Shown one piece after another: positions 47,516 through 56,456 of a DNA stretch of 64,000 nucleotides. The stretch covers positions 231,152 through 295,151 of the forward strand of contig NZ_LATZ01000002.1 of NCBI RefSeq assembly GCF_000981385.1, written 5' to 3'. A program made the position numbers and the translations under genes. Each line of letters opens with the position of its first letter. The first letter of the stretch is position 1. Below the pieces are notes generated by a model, which was given only the letters and a program-made list of their open reading frames with translations, did no database searches and was not told where the DNA came from. This stretch comes from Bacillus sp. SA1-12. Lineage in GTDB: Bacteria > Bacillota > Bacilli > Bacillales > Bacillaceae.

Positions 47516-49282
47516 ATGAAAACCGTTTTATCAACATTAAATGCAAAATATATCCATACAAGCCTATCAATTCGCTACTTAAAAGCATATGCATCACCAG
47601 AATATGACATTGAGCTTGCAGAATATACAATTAAGGATCCGTCCATGAATATCGTGACAGATCTGCATCGAAAAAAACCCGAATTATTAGGGTTTAGCTG
47701 CTATATTTGGAACATTGAAGAAACGATAAAAGTCATTAAAATGATGAAGAAAATTAATCCTTCATTACTAATTGCACTTGGCGGACCTGAGGTCACATAT
47801 GATACAAGAGAATGGATGGAAAGAATTCCGGAGGTTGATTTCATTATTATTGGTGAAGGGGAACAATCGTTTAAACAATTATTGGATGAGCTTCACAGCG
47901 AACAAAATTTTGCTAATGTAAATGGAATTGCTTATCGTGAAAATGGCGTGATCCGAATTAAACCTCAACAAAATAAAGTCGACTTAAAGGAACTGCCATC
48001 CCCATTTCGCTTTGAAGAAGATCTATCCCATCTTTCGAAGCGGGTGACATATATTGAAACAAGCCGGGGATGCCCATTTAGCTGTCAGTTTTGTTTATCA
48101 TCAATTGAAGTCGGTGTTAGATATTTTGACCGTGAAAAGATCAAGGATGATATTCGTTTCTTAATGGAGCATGGTGCCAAAACGATTAAGTTTGTCGACC
48201 GTACTTTCAACATCAGTCGCAGTTATGCAATGGAAATGTTTCAATTTCTTATTGACGAGCATAAACCTGGGACCGTGTTTCAATTTGAAATTACCGCAGA
48301 TATTATGCGCCCTGAAGTCATCCAATTTTTAAATGACAATGCTCCAAAAGGATTGTTCCGTTTTGAAATTGGTGTGCAGTCTACGAATGATGCAACGAAT
48401 GAACTTGTCATGAGAAAGCAAAATTTCAAAAAACTTACAAGAACCGTCACAATGGTAAAGGAAGGCAAAAAAATAGACCAGCATTTAGATTTAATTGCCG
48501 GACTTCCGGAAGAAGATTATCATTCGTTTAAGAAGACATTTAACGATGTGTTTGAAATGCGTCCAGAAGAACTTCAGCTTGGCTTCCTAAAAATGTTAAG
48601 AGGAACGGGATTACGTCTTCGCGCAGCTGACCATGGTTATGTTTACATGGATCATTCGCCATATGAAATCTTAAAGAACAATGTTCTTACATTTGAAGAT
48701 ATCATTAAAATTAAACAAGTTGAGGATGTTTTAGAAAAGTATTGGAATGATCATCGTATGGATGAAACCATTGAATATATAGTAACACACTTGTTTTCCA
48801 CACCTTTTGATTTCTTTCAGGAATTTGGCACCTTCTGGGATGAAAAAGGTTGGTCAAGAATCGGTCATCAATTAGAGGATTTATATAAGCATCTCTATGA
48901 TTTCCTGCAAAATAAGAAAATTAAGGAGCTGCACATTGCAAGCGGGTTTATGAAATATGATTACCTTAAAAATCAAAAATACAAACCCCGTAAACCGTGG
49001 TGGTCAGATACCCTATCAAAGCAAGAGCGGAGCAAGATTTATCATTCCATTTTGGATCAACCGCTTATTTTAGGTGAAGAATTTGCCAGTAAACAACTAT
49101 CTGAAAAAGATTTATTTAAACATACAGTTCTTGAAACCATTCCATTTAATATGAATCATTATTTAAAAACAGGTAAGTTAATTGAGGAAGATTCATTCAT
49201 TCTTGTTCATTATGATCCAATCCAATCATCAACCATTGTTTATGCAGCACCATCAAGTGAACTTGATTCAAAAGTAAGCTAA
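47516..49282 (+). CDS. B12-binding radical SAM protein
   Basis: About 588 residues. The N-terminal B12-binding-like domain (about 1-130; VLSTLNAKYIHTSLSIRYL, LLIALGGPEVT, DFIIIGEGEQSFKQLL) is followed by a radical SAM domain with TSRGCPFSCQFCLSS (Cx3Cx2C, about residue 188) and a DUF4080-type C-terminal domain. Such proteins perform methylations or other radical reactions on unknown targets. ATG 47516 is used as start; the ribosome site (GAAGTGGTG) is weak, and the frame also opens at 47492. It stands alone. Confidence 0.85.
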   Translation: MKTVLSTLNAKYIHTSLSIRYLKAYASPEYDIELAEYTIKDPSMNIVTDLHRKKPELLGFSCYIWNIEETIKVIKMMKKINPSLLIALGGPEVTYDTREWMERIPEVDFIIIGEGEQSFKQLLDELHSEQNFANVNGIAYRENGVIRIKPQQNKVDLKELPSPFRFEEDLSHLSKRVTYIETSRGCPFSCQFCLSSIEVGVRYFDREKIKDDIRFLMEHGAKTIKFVDRTFNISRSYAMEMFQFLIDEHKPGTVFQFEITADIMRPEVIQFLNDNAPKGLFRFEIGVQSTNDATNELVMRKQNFKKLTRTVTMVKEGKKIDQHLDLIAGLPEEDYHSFKKTFNDVFEMRPEELQLGFLKMLRGTGLRLRAADHGYVYMDHSPYEILKNNVLTFEDIIKIKQVEDVLEKYWNDHRMDETIEYIVTHLFSTPFDFFQEFGTFWDEKGWSRIGHQLEDLYKHLYDFLQNKKIKELHIASGFMKYDYLKNQKYKPRKPWWSDTLSKQERSKIYHSILDQPLILGEEFASKQLSEKDLFKHTVLETIPFNMNHYLKTGKLIEEDSFILVHYDPIQSSTIVYAAPSSELDSKVS

Positions 49283-49302
49283 GGAAGTTTTTTTCCTTAT
49301 AT

Positions 49303-49340
49303 GGGGGGCTGTCTCTTTGTTTTTGAGACAGGCCCCTTTC
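49303..49340 (+). terminator. Terminator of the radical SAM gene
   Basis: GGGG-CTGTCTC pairs with GAGACAG-CCCC, followed by TTTC. Confidence 0.75.
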
Positions 49341-49373
49341 TTATTGATTAAAACGAAAATGAATATTTGCAGT

Positions 49374-49553
49374 TTATTTATTCTTGCTTTTACCCTTGTT
49401 TTTATTCTTGTTTTTGTTTCCTTCAAGAACTCCATATATTTGCGATGCATTAACATCTCCAAGCTCATGGCCAAACTCTTCCTTCAACAGGTCCATTGGC
49501 ATTGGTTTTTTATGATTTTCCATTTCTTTGCTTTTCTTATGTTTTTTAGTCAT
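49374..49553 (-). CDS. Small 59-aa Lys/Asn-rich protein
   Basis: The reading starts MTKKHKKSKEMENHKKPMPM and ends in an NK-repeat tail (GNKNKNKNKGKSKNK). The middle part DLLKEEFGHELGDVNASQIY is well-formed and non-repetitive, which argues for a real protein. AAGGGAAG precedes the ATG. It starts 3 nt after the stop of the next upstream small gene, so the two are co-translated. Its composition recalls small spore proteins. Confidence 0.6.
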   Translation of the reverse strand: MTKKHKKSKEMENHKKPMPMDLLKEEFGHELGDVNASQIYGVLEGNKNKNKNKGKSKNK

Positions 49554-49556
49554 GTT

Positions 49557-49709
49557 TTACTTCCCTTGCTTTCCCTTTTTGGAATTACGGTTGGCACCCT
49601 TCATTTGATCCTGATCATCATTGATTTCTGCAACTTCTGAATCCGGAAGGCTTTCTGTAGGTGTAAAGTTATGTTTTATTGCTTGATTTCTTGCCGCTTT
49701 TCTTTTCAT
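49557..49709 (-). CDS. Small 50-aa basic protein
   Basis: The reading starts MKRKAARNQAIKHNFTPTES and ends GANRNSKKGKQGK. Very hydrophilic and basic at both ends with an acidic middle, like minor small acid-soluble spore proteins. GAGGTGATTAG precedes the ATG. It forms a two-gene unit with the 59-aa gene downstream. Confidence 0.6.
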   Translation of the reverse strand: MKRKAARNQAIKHNFTPTESLPDSEVAEINDDQDQMKGANRNSKKGKQGK

Positions 49710-49800
49710 CACTAATCACCTCAAATCATTATTTAGGATGCTACATCTTTACTTTTACCTTGTTTCAATCAGGCTAACACAGGAAGTAAAAGGGAAAAGC

Positions 49801-49938
49801 TTAATGCTCATTATGCTCATATGCAATAAGGACAATCTCTTCTCCTGTTTCCTCTCGAAGCTTTGACTCCATTTGTTGTAAAGTCGCTAATTGTGTTTCG
49901 GATAAATTGGCAACGGGAAATTTCCTTTGTTTTTCCAT
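49801..49938 (-). CDS. Small 45-aa protein
   Basis: The reading starts MEKQRKFPVANLSETQLATL and ends EIVLIAYEHNEH. A compact helix-strand layout, without Cys or membrane segment. GAGGTGAG lies upstream. It is divergent from the DUF3905 gene at 50024. The layout suggests a real conserved small protein; the function is unknown. Confidence 0.65.
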   Translation of the reverse strand: MEKQRKFPVANLSETQLATLQQMESKLREETGEEIVLIAYEHNEH

Positions 49939-50023
49939 AAGTAAAACTCACCTCTTTTCTTTTTTACTGTTTCAATTTCATATTCAAATTATGTAACGGA
50001 ATACTAAGAACGAGGTGAGCACT

Positions 50024-50359
50024 ATGTCAAAGCAAAAAAACATGTTGATCGATAAAACCATGCCACATCAAATAAACTCTCCATCTTGGAAAGATACTGG
50101 GATTGATATGAAGGAGCCTTTTGTCAATAAGTATGGGGTAACCATTGGAGATAGCTTTTATAACTCCGAGAAGTCTCCGTTAAACCATTGGAGTGACGAA
50201 ATTGACCCAGAAATTATGTCAGGAGATCAATGGGTGCATCCAACAAATGATATTGGCTGGAACACACCAGAAAATCGTGCTTTAATTGAAGAAATGAAAA
50301 AGCCTAAAGGAGTCCCATTTATGCATCCTGATAAAGATGTAGGGTATGGTAGTGATTAA
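50024..50359 (+). CDS. DUF3905-type protein
   Basis: A 111-residue hydrophilic protein rich in Asp, Trp and Pro (NHWSDEIDPEIMSGDQWVHP, PFMHPDKDVGYGSD). These conserved motifs are what I recall for the DUF3905 family of Bacillus. GAGGTGAG (50012-50019) sets the ATG at 50024. No function is known; sporulating species carry it. Confidence 0.7.
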   Translation: MSKQKNMLIDKTMPHQINSPSWKDTGIDMKEPFVNKYGVTIGDSFYNSEKSPLNHWSDEIDPEIMSGDQWVHPTNDIGWNTPENRALIEEMKKPKGVPFMHPDKDVGYGSD

Positions 50360-50555
50360 AAATAAATGTAAAAGCTCCTTGAACAGCTTGGGTAATAAGA
50401 GAAAAAAAATATAATTCATATTAACTAAAAAGAAGCATGGTGTTTGCAGTCAAAACTGCTACGTTAATTGCACTGTTTACCCTTTCACATCTCGTGCTTC
50501 CGAGCTGAATTTAACGCTTATCGCCAGTAAGAATGTTAAAATTTTCTAATGACAA

Positions 50556-50587
50556 TAAAAGGTTGACAAAATTTTGTCAGCCTTTTA
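50556..50587 (-). terminator. Terminator of the PBP gene
   Basis: AAAGGTTGACAAAA pairs with TTTTGTCAGCCTTT (one G-T pair), at the stop of the gene; the minus-strand flank is T-rich. Confidence 0.8.
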
Positions 50588-50588
50588 T

Positions 50589-52604
50589 TCATTCATTTAT
50601 AAATACATTAAATACTTCCTTAACTTTTGGAACAACATGATGGCTCCCGCCTTTAGCTTTAACGTCTTCCACCATCATGGCGATTAACAACTGCGGTTCA
50701 TTGCTATTTACAGCTACAAACCAACCATTCTCATTCCCCTTTTGGTCATCCTTTGACTGCTTAAGCTCAGCTGTTCCCGTTTTACCGGCTAGTTTCTGAC
50801 CTTGTAATCGCGGCTCATATGCCGTTCCATTTGGATTTTGAACGACCTGCTCTAAATGGTGAAACAGTATTTCGACATGTTCTGGGGACACTAGATGTTC
50901 CTTCCAAATTGTAGCTTTTGCTTCTGGTTTCTTTTCCAAATAAGGCTTGATCATATTCCCATTATTCACAAAGGTTGTATATACTGCAGCTAAATGAAGC
51001 GGGCTCATTTGAATTTGACCTTGGCCATAACCTGAATCTGCTAATAGCTGTTCATTTGACAGTCCATCATTGGCAATAGTGGATACATTTGTCGGAAAAG
51101 GAAAGTCGATTTCTTCTTCAAATCCAAACTTTTTAAGCCCATTTGCAAGTTCATCAGGCCCGATATCTAATGCTAATTGGGCAAAGAAGATATTATCAGA
51201 GTAAATAAGCGCCTTTTCCAAGTTCACCTTTTCTACTTTGCTTGAAACACGTTTCACAAAGTAATTTCCCCAGCTTTTATCCTTTTGCCAAGTTGTGCCT
51301 TTAATGGTTTTAGTATCGCTTTGCTTTAGTTTGCCTGTTTCAAGTCCAATTGCTGCGGTTAGCGGCTTTAACGACGAGCCAGGAGAAAATCCCTTATTAA
51401 ATCTTGCCATTAACGGATTAAGCGGATTATTTGCTAAGTTAGCATATTTTTCCTGCGAAATACCATATATAAACTCGTTCGGATTATAAGATGGGCTGCT
51501 TACCATTGCTAATGTTTCACCTGTAGTTGGATGAAGCGCAACAGCTGTCCCAGCCTCACCTTTTAATTGCTCATAAAGCGCCTTTTGCAGATCATTATAA
51601 ATTGTAAGCTTAATATCTTCTCCATTTACCGGTTGCTTTTCGGCTATTATTTTTTCAGTGCCATCAATGTAAATTTTATATCCATTCTCCCCTTTTAACC
51701 GATCCTCATATACTTGCTCTAATCCAGTTTTTCCTATCATCGAATTGCTGCTATAGCCATTATCTTTTAATTCATCAAGCTGTTCAGCCGTTATGTTTCC
51801 GATATAACCAGTTAAATGCGCTGCTGCTTCACCTAAAGGATAAAGTCTTGACTCGACATTTTTCTTTTGAACCGAAGGGATTGCAAGCAGTTGATCAAAC
51901 AGCTTCACATTTGCTGGATCGATCTTTTTTAATGGCACAAATAGGTCTGGCTTCACCCATGCCTGATTCAGCTTGTCTTCAATTTCAACTATACTGAGAT
52001 CGAGCAATTTTGAAACGTTTGCAAGAACCTCATTACGATTATCCAGAATCTCCCCTGGAACAATACCAATTTCATATGCGATCCCATTCACAGCAAGTCC
52101 TTTATCATTTTGATCAAAAATTTGTCCTCTTACAGCTGGAGTACTTGAAACTCTTATTTTTTCTCCTTCTTCCAACTGTGGAAAAATCATTGCAGGAGTC
52201 CATGAAATAAACCAGTTTTCTCCTTTTTCTCCCTTTTCCTTCTGCAGTTGAACATCTTGCTCAAATGTAATGTTTCCAGCAAGTGTGTCCATTGATAATG
52301 CAAATGGATATACCATCTCTCTTTGATCATCTTTCATTTCTTCTTCAGAAGGCGGGCTAAAAGTAACCTTTATATTTTTTGCTGATATCCCATCATAAAT
52401 ATCTTTATAGCGGGTAACAAAGTCTTCTTTTGAGATCTTCTCTTTTGTGTTTGTAGTTAACATTTCGTACATCTCTGAAAATTTTTGATCATTCCATAGT
52501 TTTATGTATGCAGAAAAACGTTCACTTGCTGTTGGAGCTTCTGTACAAGCATTTACGATGAAAATCGTAAAAAGTAGTGTCAACATGACACATATTTTTT
52601 TCAT
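50589..52604 (-). CDS. pbpC: Class B penicillin-binding protein 3 (MecA-like)
   Basis: About 671 residues. The lipobox IVNAC ends the signal peptide. Then follow an NTF2-like (MecA N-terminal) domain (about 25-130), a dimerisation domain (about 155-300, TPAVRGQIFDQN) and the transpeptidase domain. The active-site motifs are SSLK (SxxK), YSDN (SxN) and KTGTAE. It cross-links peptidoglycan and, being MecA-like, may have low beta-lactam affinity; that is inference. ATG 52604 follows AAGGAGG; the frame to 52703 has no ribosome site. It matches PbpC of B. subtilis in build. Confidence 0.9.
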   Translation of the reverse strand: MKKICVMLTLLFTIFIVNACTEAPTASERFSAYIKLWNDQKFSEMYEMLTTNTKEKISKEDFVTRYKDIYDGISAKNIKVTFSPPSEEEMKDDQREMVYPFALSMDTLAGNITFEQDVQLQKEKGEKGENWFISWTPAMIFPQLEEGEKIRVSSTPAVRGQIFDQNDKGLAVNGIAYEIGIVPGEILDNRNEVLANVSKLLDLSIVEIEDKLNQAWVKPDLFVPLKKIDPANVKLFDQLLAIPSVQKKNVESRLYPLGEAAAHLTGYIGNITAEQLDELKDNGYSSNSMIGKTGLEQVYEDRLKGENGYKIYIDGTEKIIAEKQPVNGEDIKLTIYNDLQKALYEQLKGEAGTAVALHPTTGETLAMVSSPSYNPNEFIYGISQEKYANLANNPLNPLMARFNKGFSPGSSLKPLTAAIGLETGKLKQSDTKTIKGTTWQKDKSWGNYFVKRVSSKVEKVNLEKALIYSDNIFFAQLALDIGPDELANGLKKFGFEEEIDFPFPTNVSTIANDGLSNEQLLADSGYGQGQIQMSPLHLAAVYTTFVNNGNMIKPYLEKKPEAKATIWKEHLVSPEHVEILFHHLEQVVQNPNGTAYEPRLQGQKLAGKTGTAELKQSKDDQKGNENGWFVAVNSNEPQLLIAMMVEDVKAKGGSHHVVPKVKEVFNVFINE

Positions 52605-52725
52605 ACCCAACCTCCTTACATATTGTCCCAATAAAGTATAGCATAGTAACATATGGTGATTAGTGATTCTGCTAAAAAAAGATTGATAACCACAGAAAAA
52701 CAATGGTCATCAATCTTCTTAATGG

Positions 52726-54075
52726 TTACCCTATAATGATTCTTTCCTTTGGATAATGGTAATTGTCTTTTTTTCTTTCCTTTGTCCCTAATAAATAGAG
52801 AAAGGTAAGAATGCCAACCCTTCCTATAAACATTAATATCATAATAACGACTTTCCCCGCTGTGCTTAGATCTGCAGTAATTCCCATTGAAAGTCCTGTT
52901 GTACCAAAAGCTGAACAAACTTCAAATAAAATTTTAGTGAATGGAAAAGGTTCCGTAATTGATAAAATGAAAACGGCCAAAAAACATATTAAAAAAGCAA
53001 ACATTGTCACAACGACCGATTTCATTAAATCCTCCTCATGCAGCTCTCGTTTAAAAATTTTAATTGATTTATTCCCTCTTGCAAAATGAAAAAGAAACAA
53101 GAGATTTAATGCAAAGGTTGTTGTTCGGATTCCTCCGCCAACTGAACTTGGTGAAGCGCCAATAAACATTAATGCACACATTAAAAGAATCGTCGTTTCT
53201 TTGAACACACTAACATCCATTGTTGCTAACCCCGCACTTCTTGTCGCGGTTGATTGGAACAATGCATAGAAGAATGTTTCATGCCAAATCATTCCTTTGA
53301 AAAAATAGGCATATTCCAAACATGCTATAGCAATTGTTCCACCGATAACTAAAGAAAAGAAAGTAATTGACGTTATTTTGGTGAATAATGAAAATCTGAA
53401 GCGCTTATGTTTATTAAACAAGAAATCTTTAACTTCAATTAACACTGGAAAACCAATTGCCCCAAGGATAATTAAAATGATGACGATAAATTGAATAAAG
53501 TAATCGTCAGCAAAAGGAACCATTGATTGCCCTGTAATGTCGAAACCCGCATTTGTTGTTGCACTGACAGAAGTAAAAATACCGTGTAAAAATGCATCCT
53601 GCCATGTATCATAATAATTCAGAAAATAGACTCCTAATATCAGTCCGCCAGTTAATTCTATCAAAAGGATTAAGATGATAACTTCTTTAATTAATTTAAC
53701 AATTCCGGACAAATTTTGCTGATTTTGGTCTGCCATGATCAATTGCCGTTCTTTCAAACCAATTTTTTTCCCCATAATTAACCATACAAACGTTCCAAGG
53801 GACATAACCCCGATACCGCCGAACTGGAGAACAAAAATGAGAATAAAAATGCCTGTTACACTAAATGTTTCAGCTGGTGAAATGGAGGTTAGTCCTGTTA
53901 CACTTACAGCACTTACCGCAGTGAACAGCCCATCAATAAAAGTCCATTCAACCCCAGGCTTATGTGTAACTGGCAAGCTTAATAATATAACTGAGACTGT
54001 CACAGCTAAGAAATAATAAGAAACAATTAATTGTACCGGTGTCATTGCCTGCAGCCGAAGCTTCCATTTGTTCAT
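52726..54075 (-). CDS. ktrD: K+ uptake subunit KtrD
   Basis: A 449-residue TrkH/KtrB-type K+ translocating subunit with four pore repeats, each with a selectivity-filter Gly (e.g. SVTGLTSI, SATTNAGFD, ATRSAGLAT, FGTTGLSMG). It works with the cytosolic KtrC, not encoded here. The length equals KtrD, and the gene order (next to htpX) is as in B. subtilis. It lies upstream of pbpC on the same strand with about 120 nt between them. Confidence 0.92.
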   Translation of the reverse strand: MNKWKLRLQAMTPVQLIVSYYFLAVTVSVILLSLPVTHKPGVEWTFIDGLFTAVSAVSVTGLTSISPAETFSVTGIFILIFVLQFGGIGVMSLGTFVWLIMGKKIGLKERQLIMADQNQQNLSGIVKLIKEVIILILLIELTGGLILGVYFLNYYDTWQDAFLHGIFTSVSATTNAGFDITGQSMVPFADDYFIQFIVIILIILGAIGFPVLIEVKDFLFNKHKRFRFSLFTKITSITFFSLVIGGTIAIACLEYAYFFKGMIWHETFFYALFQSTATRSAGLATMDVSVFKETTILLMCALMFIGASPSSVGGGIRTTTFALNLLFLFHFARGNKSIKIFKRELHEEDLMKSVVVTMFAFLICFLAVFILSITEPFPFTKILFEVCSAFGTTGLSMGITADLSTAGKVVIMILMFIGRVGILTFLYLLGTKERKKDNYHYPKERIIIG

Positions 54076-54234
54076 TCTTCATTCATTCCTTACTATCCAT
54101 ACTTTCTATGGCTAATGCTGCCACATAATTTAACCATTCCCTTTATCTTAAAGAAAAAACAGATAAATTTAAAGAGGTTTTTTCTATGGTGACATAGAAG
54201 ATAGGATTGGATAAATAAGGGGATAACTACAAAA

Positions 54235-54330
54235 CAAAAGGGTCAGGCCTCTCTAACACAATATATAGGAACCAAGCAGCCGAAAGATCCACATATTGGT
54301 GTTTATAAGAAAGGTCAGACCCCTTTAAAA
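54235..54330 (-). terminator. Terminator of htpX, GGGTCAGACC hairpin family
   Basis: AAAAGGGTCAGGCCT pairs imperfectly with AGGTCAGACCCCTTT, enclosing an inner AT-rich stem. It lies directly downstream of the htpX stop. Confidence 0.65.
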
Positions 54331-54336
54331 ATCTAT

Positions 54337-55215
54337 TTATTTTGCCTCTAACCGACTAATACGATCATCTAAATCAGGATGTGTAGAAAATAAGGACATC
54401 CCCTTTTTGCTATTAATTTTCAAGGTGGATAATGAGGCTTGCTCATCTCTTACACGTGAAGAATAGTGTTTTAATGAGCGCAATGCATGAATCATTTTAT
54501 CTTTACCAGCTAAATCTGCTCCTCCCCGGTCTGCATGAAATTCTCTGTACCTTGAAAAGGCGAAGATAACAAGACTTCCTAGAATCGAGAAAACTAGTTG
54601 GAAAATGATCACGGCAATAAAATGAACAATTGGTGCAAGATCCTCTTTCACTACCCTCGATACTGCCCAAGCAGCTATACGGGCAAGGAAGACAACAAAT
54701 GTATTCACAATCCCTTGAAGCAACGTCATTGTCACCATATCTCCATTTGCAATATGTGCAACCTCATGGGCTACAACCCCCTCAATAGCAGCATCATCCA
54801 TTTCATTTAATAGGCCGGTTGATACAGCAACAAGGGAACGACGTTTAGAAGGTCCTGTAGCAAATGCATTTACCTCAGGAGATTGATAAATTCCTACCTG
54901 CGGCATTTTTGTTAATCCCGCTGCTCTAGATAAACGGTGAACTCTTTCCACTAAATCCCTTTCAACAGGTGAAAGGGATGCTTTGGGATCTAACACCTTT
55001 ACTCCCATCATCATTTTTGCCATCCAACGAGACATGGCTAATGACATAAAGGAACCTGTAAACCCTATGACTGCACTAAAAAGAAGTAAATTAACTAAGT
55101 CAATTTGACCTGTTAAAGACTGATAAGGTGAAACATTTAATAATGATAATACAATCCCAATCGTTGTTAACACGAGAATATTTGATAACAGAAAAAGAAA
55201 AATACGTTTGGCCAT
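54337..55215 (-). CDS. htpX: Membrane metalloprotease HtpX
   Basis: A 292-residue M48 zinc protease for membrane-protein quality control. Two N-terminal helices ([35 protein letters not shown]), the zinc site [13 protein letters not shown], two more helices and the third ligand Glu in [15 protein letters not shown] precedes the ATG. It is divergent from ykrK, and an inverted repeat sits at its transcription start. Confidence 0.95.
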   Translation of the reverse strand: MAKRIFLFLLSNILVLTTIGIVLSLLNVSPYQSLTGQIDLVNLLLFSAVIGFTGSFMSLAMSRWMAKMMMGVKVLDPKASLSPVERDLVERVHRLSRAAGLTKMPQVGIYQSPEVNAFATGPSKRRSLVAVSTGLLNEMDDAAIEGVVAHEVAHIANGDMVTMTLLQGIVNTFVVFLARIAAWAVSRVVKEDLAPIVHFIAVIIFQLVFSILGSLVIFAFSRYREFHADRGGADLAGKDKMIHALRSLKHYSSRVRDEQASLSTLKINSKKGMSLFSTHPDLDDRISRLEAK

Positions 55216-55231
55216 GCTAACCTCCAGGTTT

Positions 55232-55249
55232 CAAGTTCTCTTGAACTTG
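55232..55249. promoter_or_regulatory. Inverted repeat at the htpX transcription start, probable repressor site
   Basis: CAAGTTC and GAACTTG flank 4 nt, immediately downstream of the htpX -10 (TATAAT, minus strand, 55251-55256). YkrK is a known htpX repressor in B. subtilis, so this is its likely target. Confidence 0.55.
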
Positions 55250-55369
55250 TATTATAATAAAATTATAGAAACTCTTTCATTAAATTTCAAGGAATATTCC
55301 GGATGTTCACAAAATGCTTCCATTTTGGAAGCTTCACGATAATAATTAAGAATTAATCGGGGTGTCATA

Positions 55370-56065
55370 ATGACCATTCAATTAACGCGTAAACAAATGA
55401 CAAAGTTATTATATTCATTAAAAGGAGTGTCAAACCACCTTCCTTCAGAAATAGTAAAACAAGCATTTGGATCCACACCAATAAATGAGCTGGAAATTCC
55501 TCCGTTTTTAATTAAAACGAATAAAAAACGCAGCATTAATCAAGAATATGGTCTATCAACAAATGAGATAGTCGCACTGGCGAATTTATGTGAGCTTACT
55601 TCACTTAAATCAACATCGATTCAAAACTGGATTAAACGTGATGTTAAAGAATTAATTGGAGTACCTGAGCTTGGTAAAAAATATTCAATTGACCAAGCAG
55701 CTATGCTATTAATTGTCAAAGATTTAAAAACAGTTTTCGAATTTGAGAAAATACGGAAGCTATTAATCGTTGTCTTTAACACTTTATCTGATCGTAGCGA
55801 TGACTTAATTAGTCCTATTACCTTTTATGAAATATATGCTGATGTGCTTGATTCTTTCGAAGCCTTGCCTTCAATGAGCTTGAACAATCAAACATTAGAA
55901 AAGAGAATTGTGGATAAAATAAATGCTATGTCAAGGCGGTTTTCGGAGCTTTCAGATCATCAATGGCTCCAAATAAGAAGTGTACTGGTCATTACGGTTT
56001 TATCTGTTTTAGCTTCCCATTTACAAACCAGGGCACAGGTTTATTTAAATGATCATTTTTGTTGA
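55370..56065 (+). CDS. ykrK: YkrK, DUF1836-family regulator of htpX
   Basis: A 231-residue protein of the DUF1836 family with a MerR/HTH-like N-terminal part (STNEIVALANLCELTSLKST, IQNWIKRDVKELIG) and a helical C-terminal part. Length and position beside htpX match YkrK of B. subtilis, reported to repress htpX. The start ATG 55370 is preceded by GGGGTG. Confidence 0.85.
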   Translation: MTIQLTRKQMTKLLYSLKGVSNHLPSEIVKQAFGSTPINELEIPPFLIKTNKKRSINQEYGLSTNEIVALANLCELTSLKSTSIQNWIKRDVKELIGVPELGKKYSIDQAAMLLIVKDLKTVFEFEKIRKLLIVVFNTLSDRSDDLISPITFYEIYADVLDSFEALPSMSLNNQTLEKRIVDKINAMSRRFSELSDHQWLQIRSVLVITVLSVLASHLQTRAQVYLNDHFC

Positions 56066-56114
56066 GCTAAACATTACCAGTATAGAAAAACCTCGCAGAT
56101 GAAACCTTATGATT

Positions 56115-56157
56115 AAAGCTGATAAATAAACGCAACGTTTACAGGTATCAGCTTTTT
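56115..56157 (+). terminator. Terminator of ykrK
   Basis: AAAGCTGATA pairs with TATCAGCTTT around a 21-nt loop, followed by TTT. Confidence 0.7.
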
Positions 56158-56184
56158 AAAAACTATTAAGGGGTGAGTTTTTTT

Positions 56185-56385
56185 ATGGCTAGAAGCAGTA
56201 ATAAGCTACTTGTTCCAGGGATTGAACAAGCTCTGGATCAAATTAAATATGAAATTGCTAATGAATTTGGTGTTCAATTAGGTTCAGATACCGTCTCACG
56301 GGCAAATGGGTCTGTTGGCGGAGAAATTACAAAACGTTTAGTTGCTCAGGCTCAATCACAATTAAACGGACAAAGAACAGAATAA
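56185..56385 (+). CDS. sspD: Alpha/beta-type small acid-soluble spore protein SspD
   Basis: A 66-residue DNA-binding spore protein that coats and protects the spore chromosome. The GPR protease site YEIANEFGV and the second conserved region [16 protein letters not shown] are intact. ATG 56185 (AAGGGGTGAG upstream) is the start. Position next to ykrK and rsgI fits sspD. Forespore sigma-G expression is expected. Confidence 0.9.
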   Translation: MARSSNKLLVPGIEQALDQIKYEIANEFGVQLGSDTVSRANGSVGGEITKRLVAQAQSQLNGQRTE

Positions 56386-56393
56386 AAAATGGC

Positions 56394-56426
56394 AAAAAAG
56401 GCTGATTACTCAATCAGCCTTTTTAC
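56394..56426. terminator. Bidirectional terminator between sspD and rsgI
   Basis: AAAAAGGCTGATT pairs with AATCAGCCTTTTT around a 4-nt loop. Confidence 0.9.
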
Positions 56427-56456
56427 TATATCAAGTCCGGACTTATTCTTACGAAG

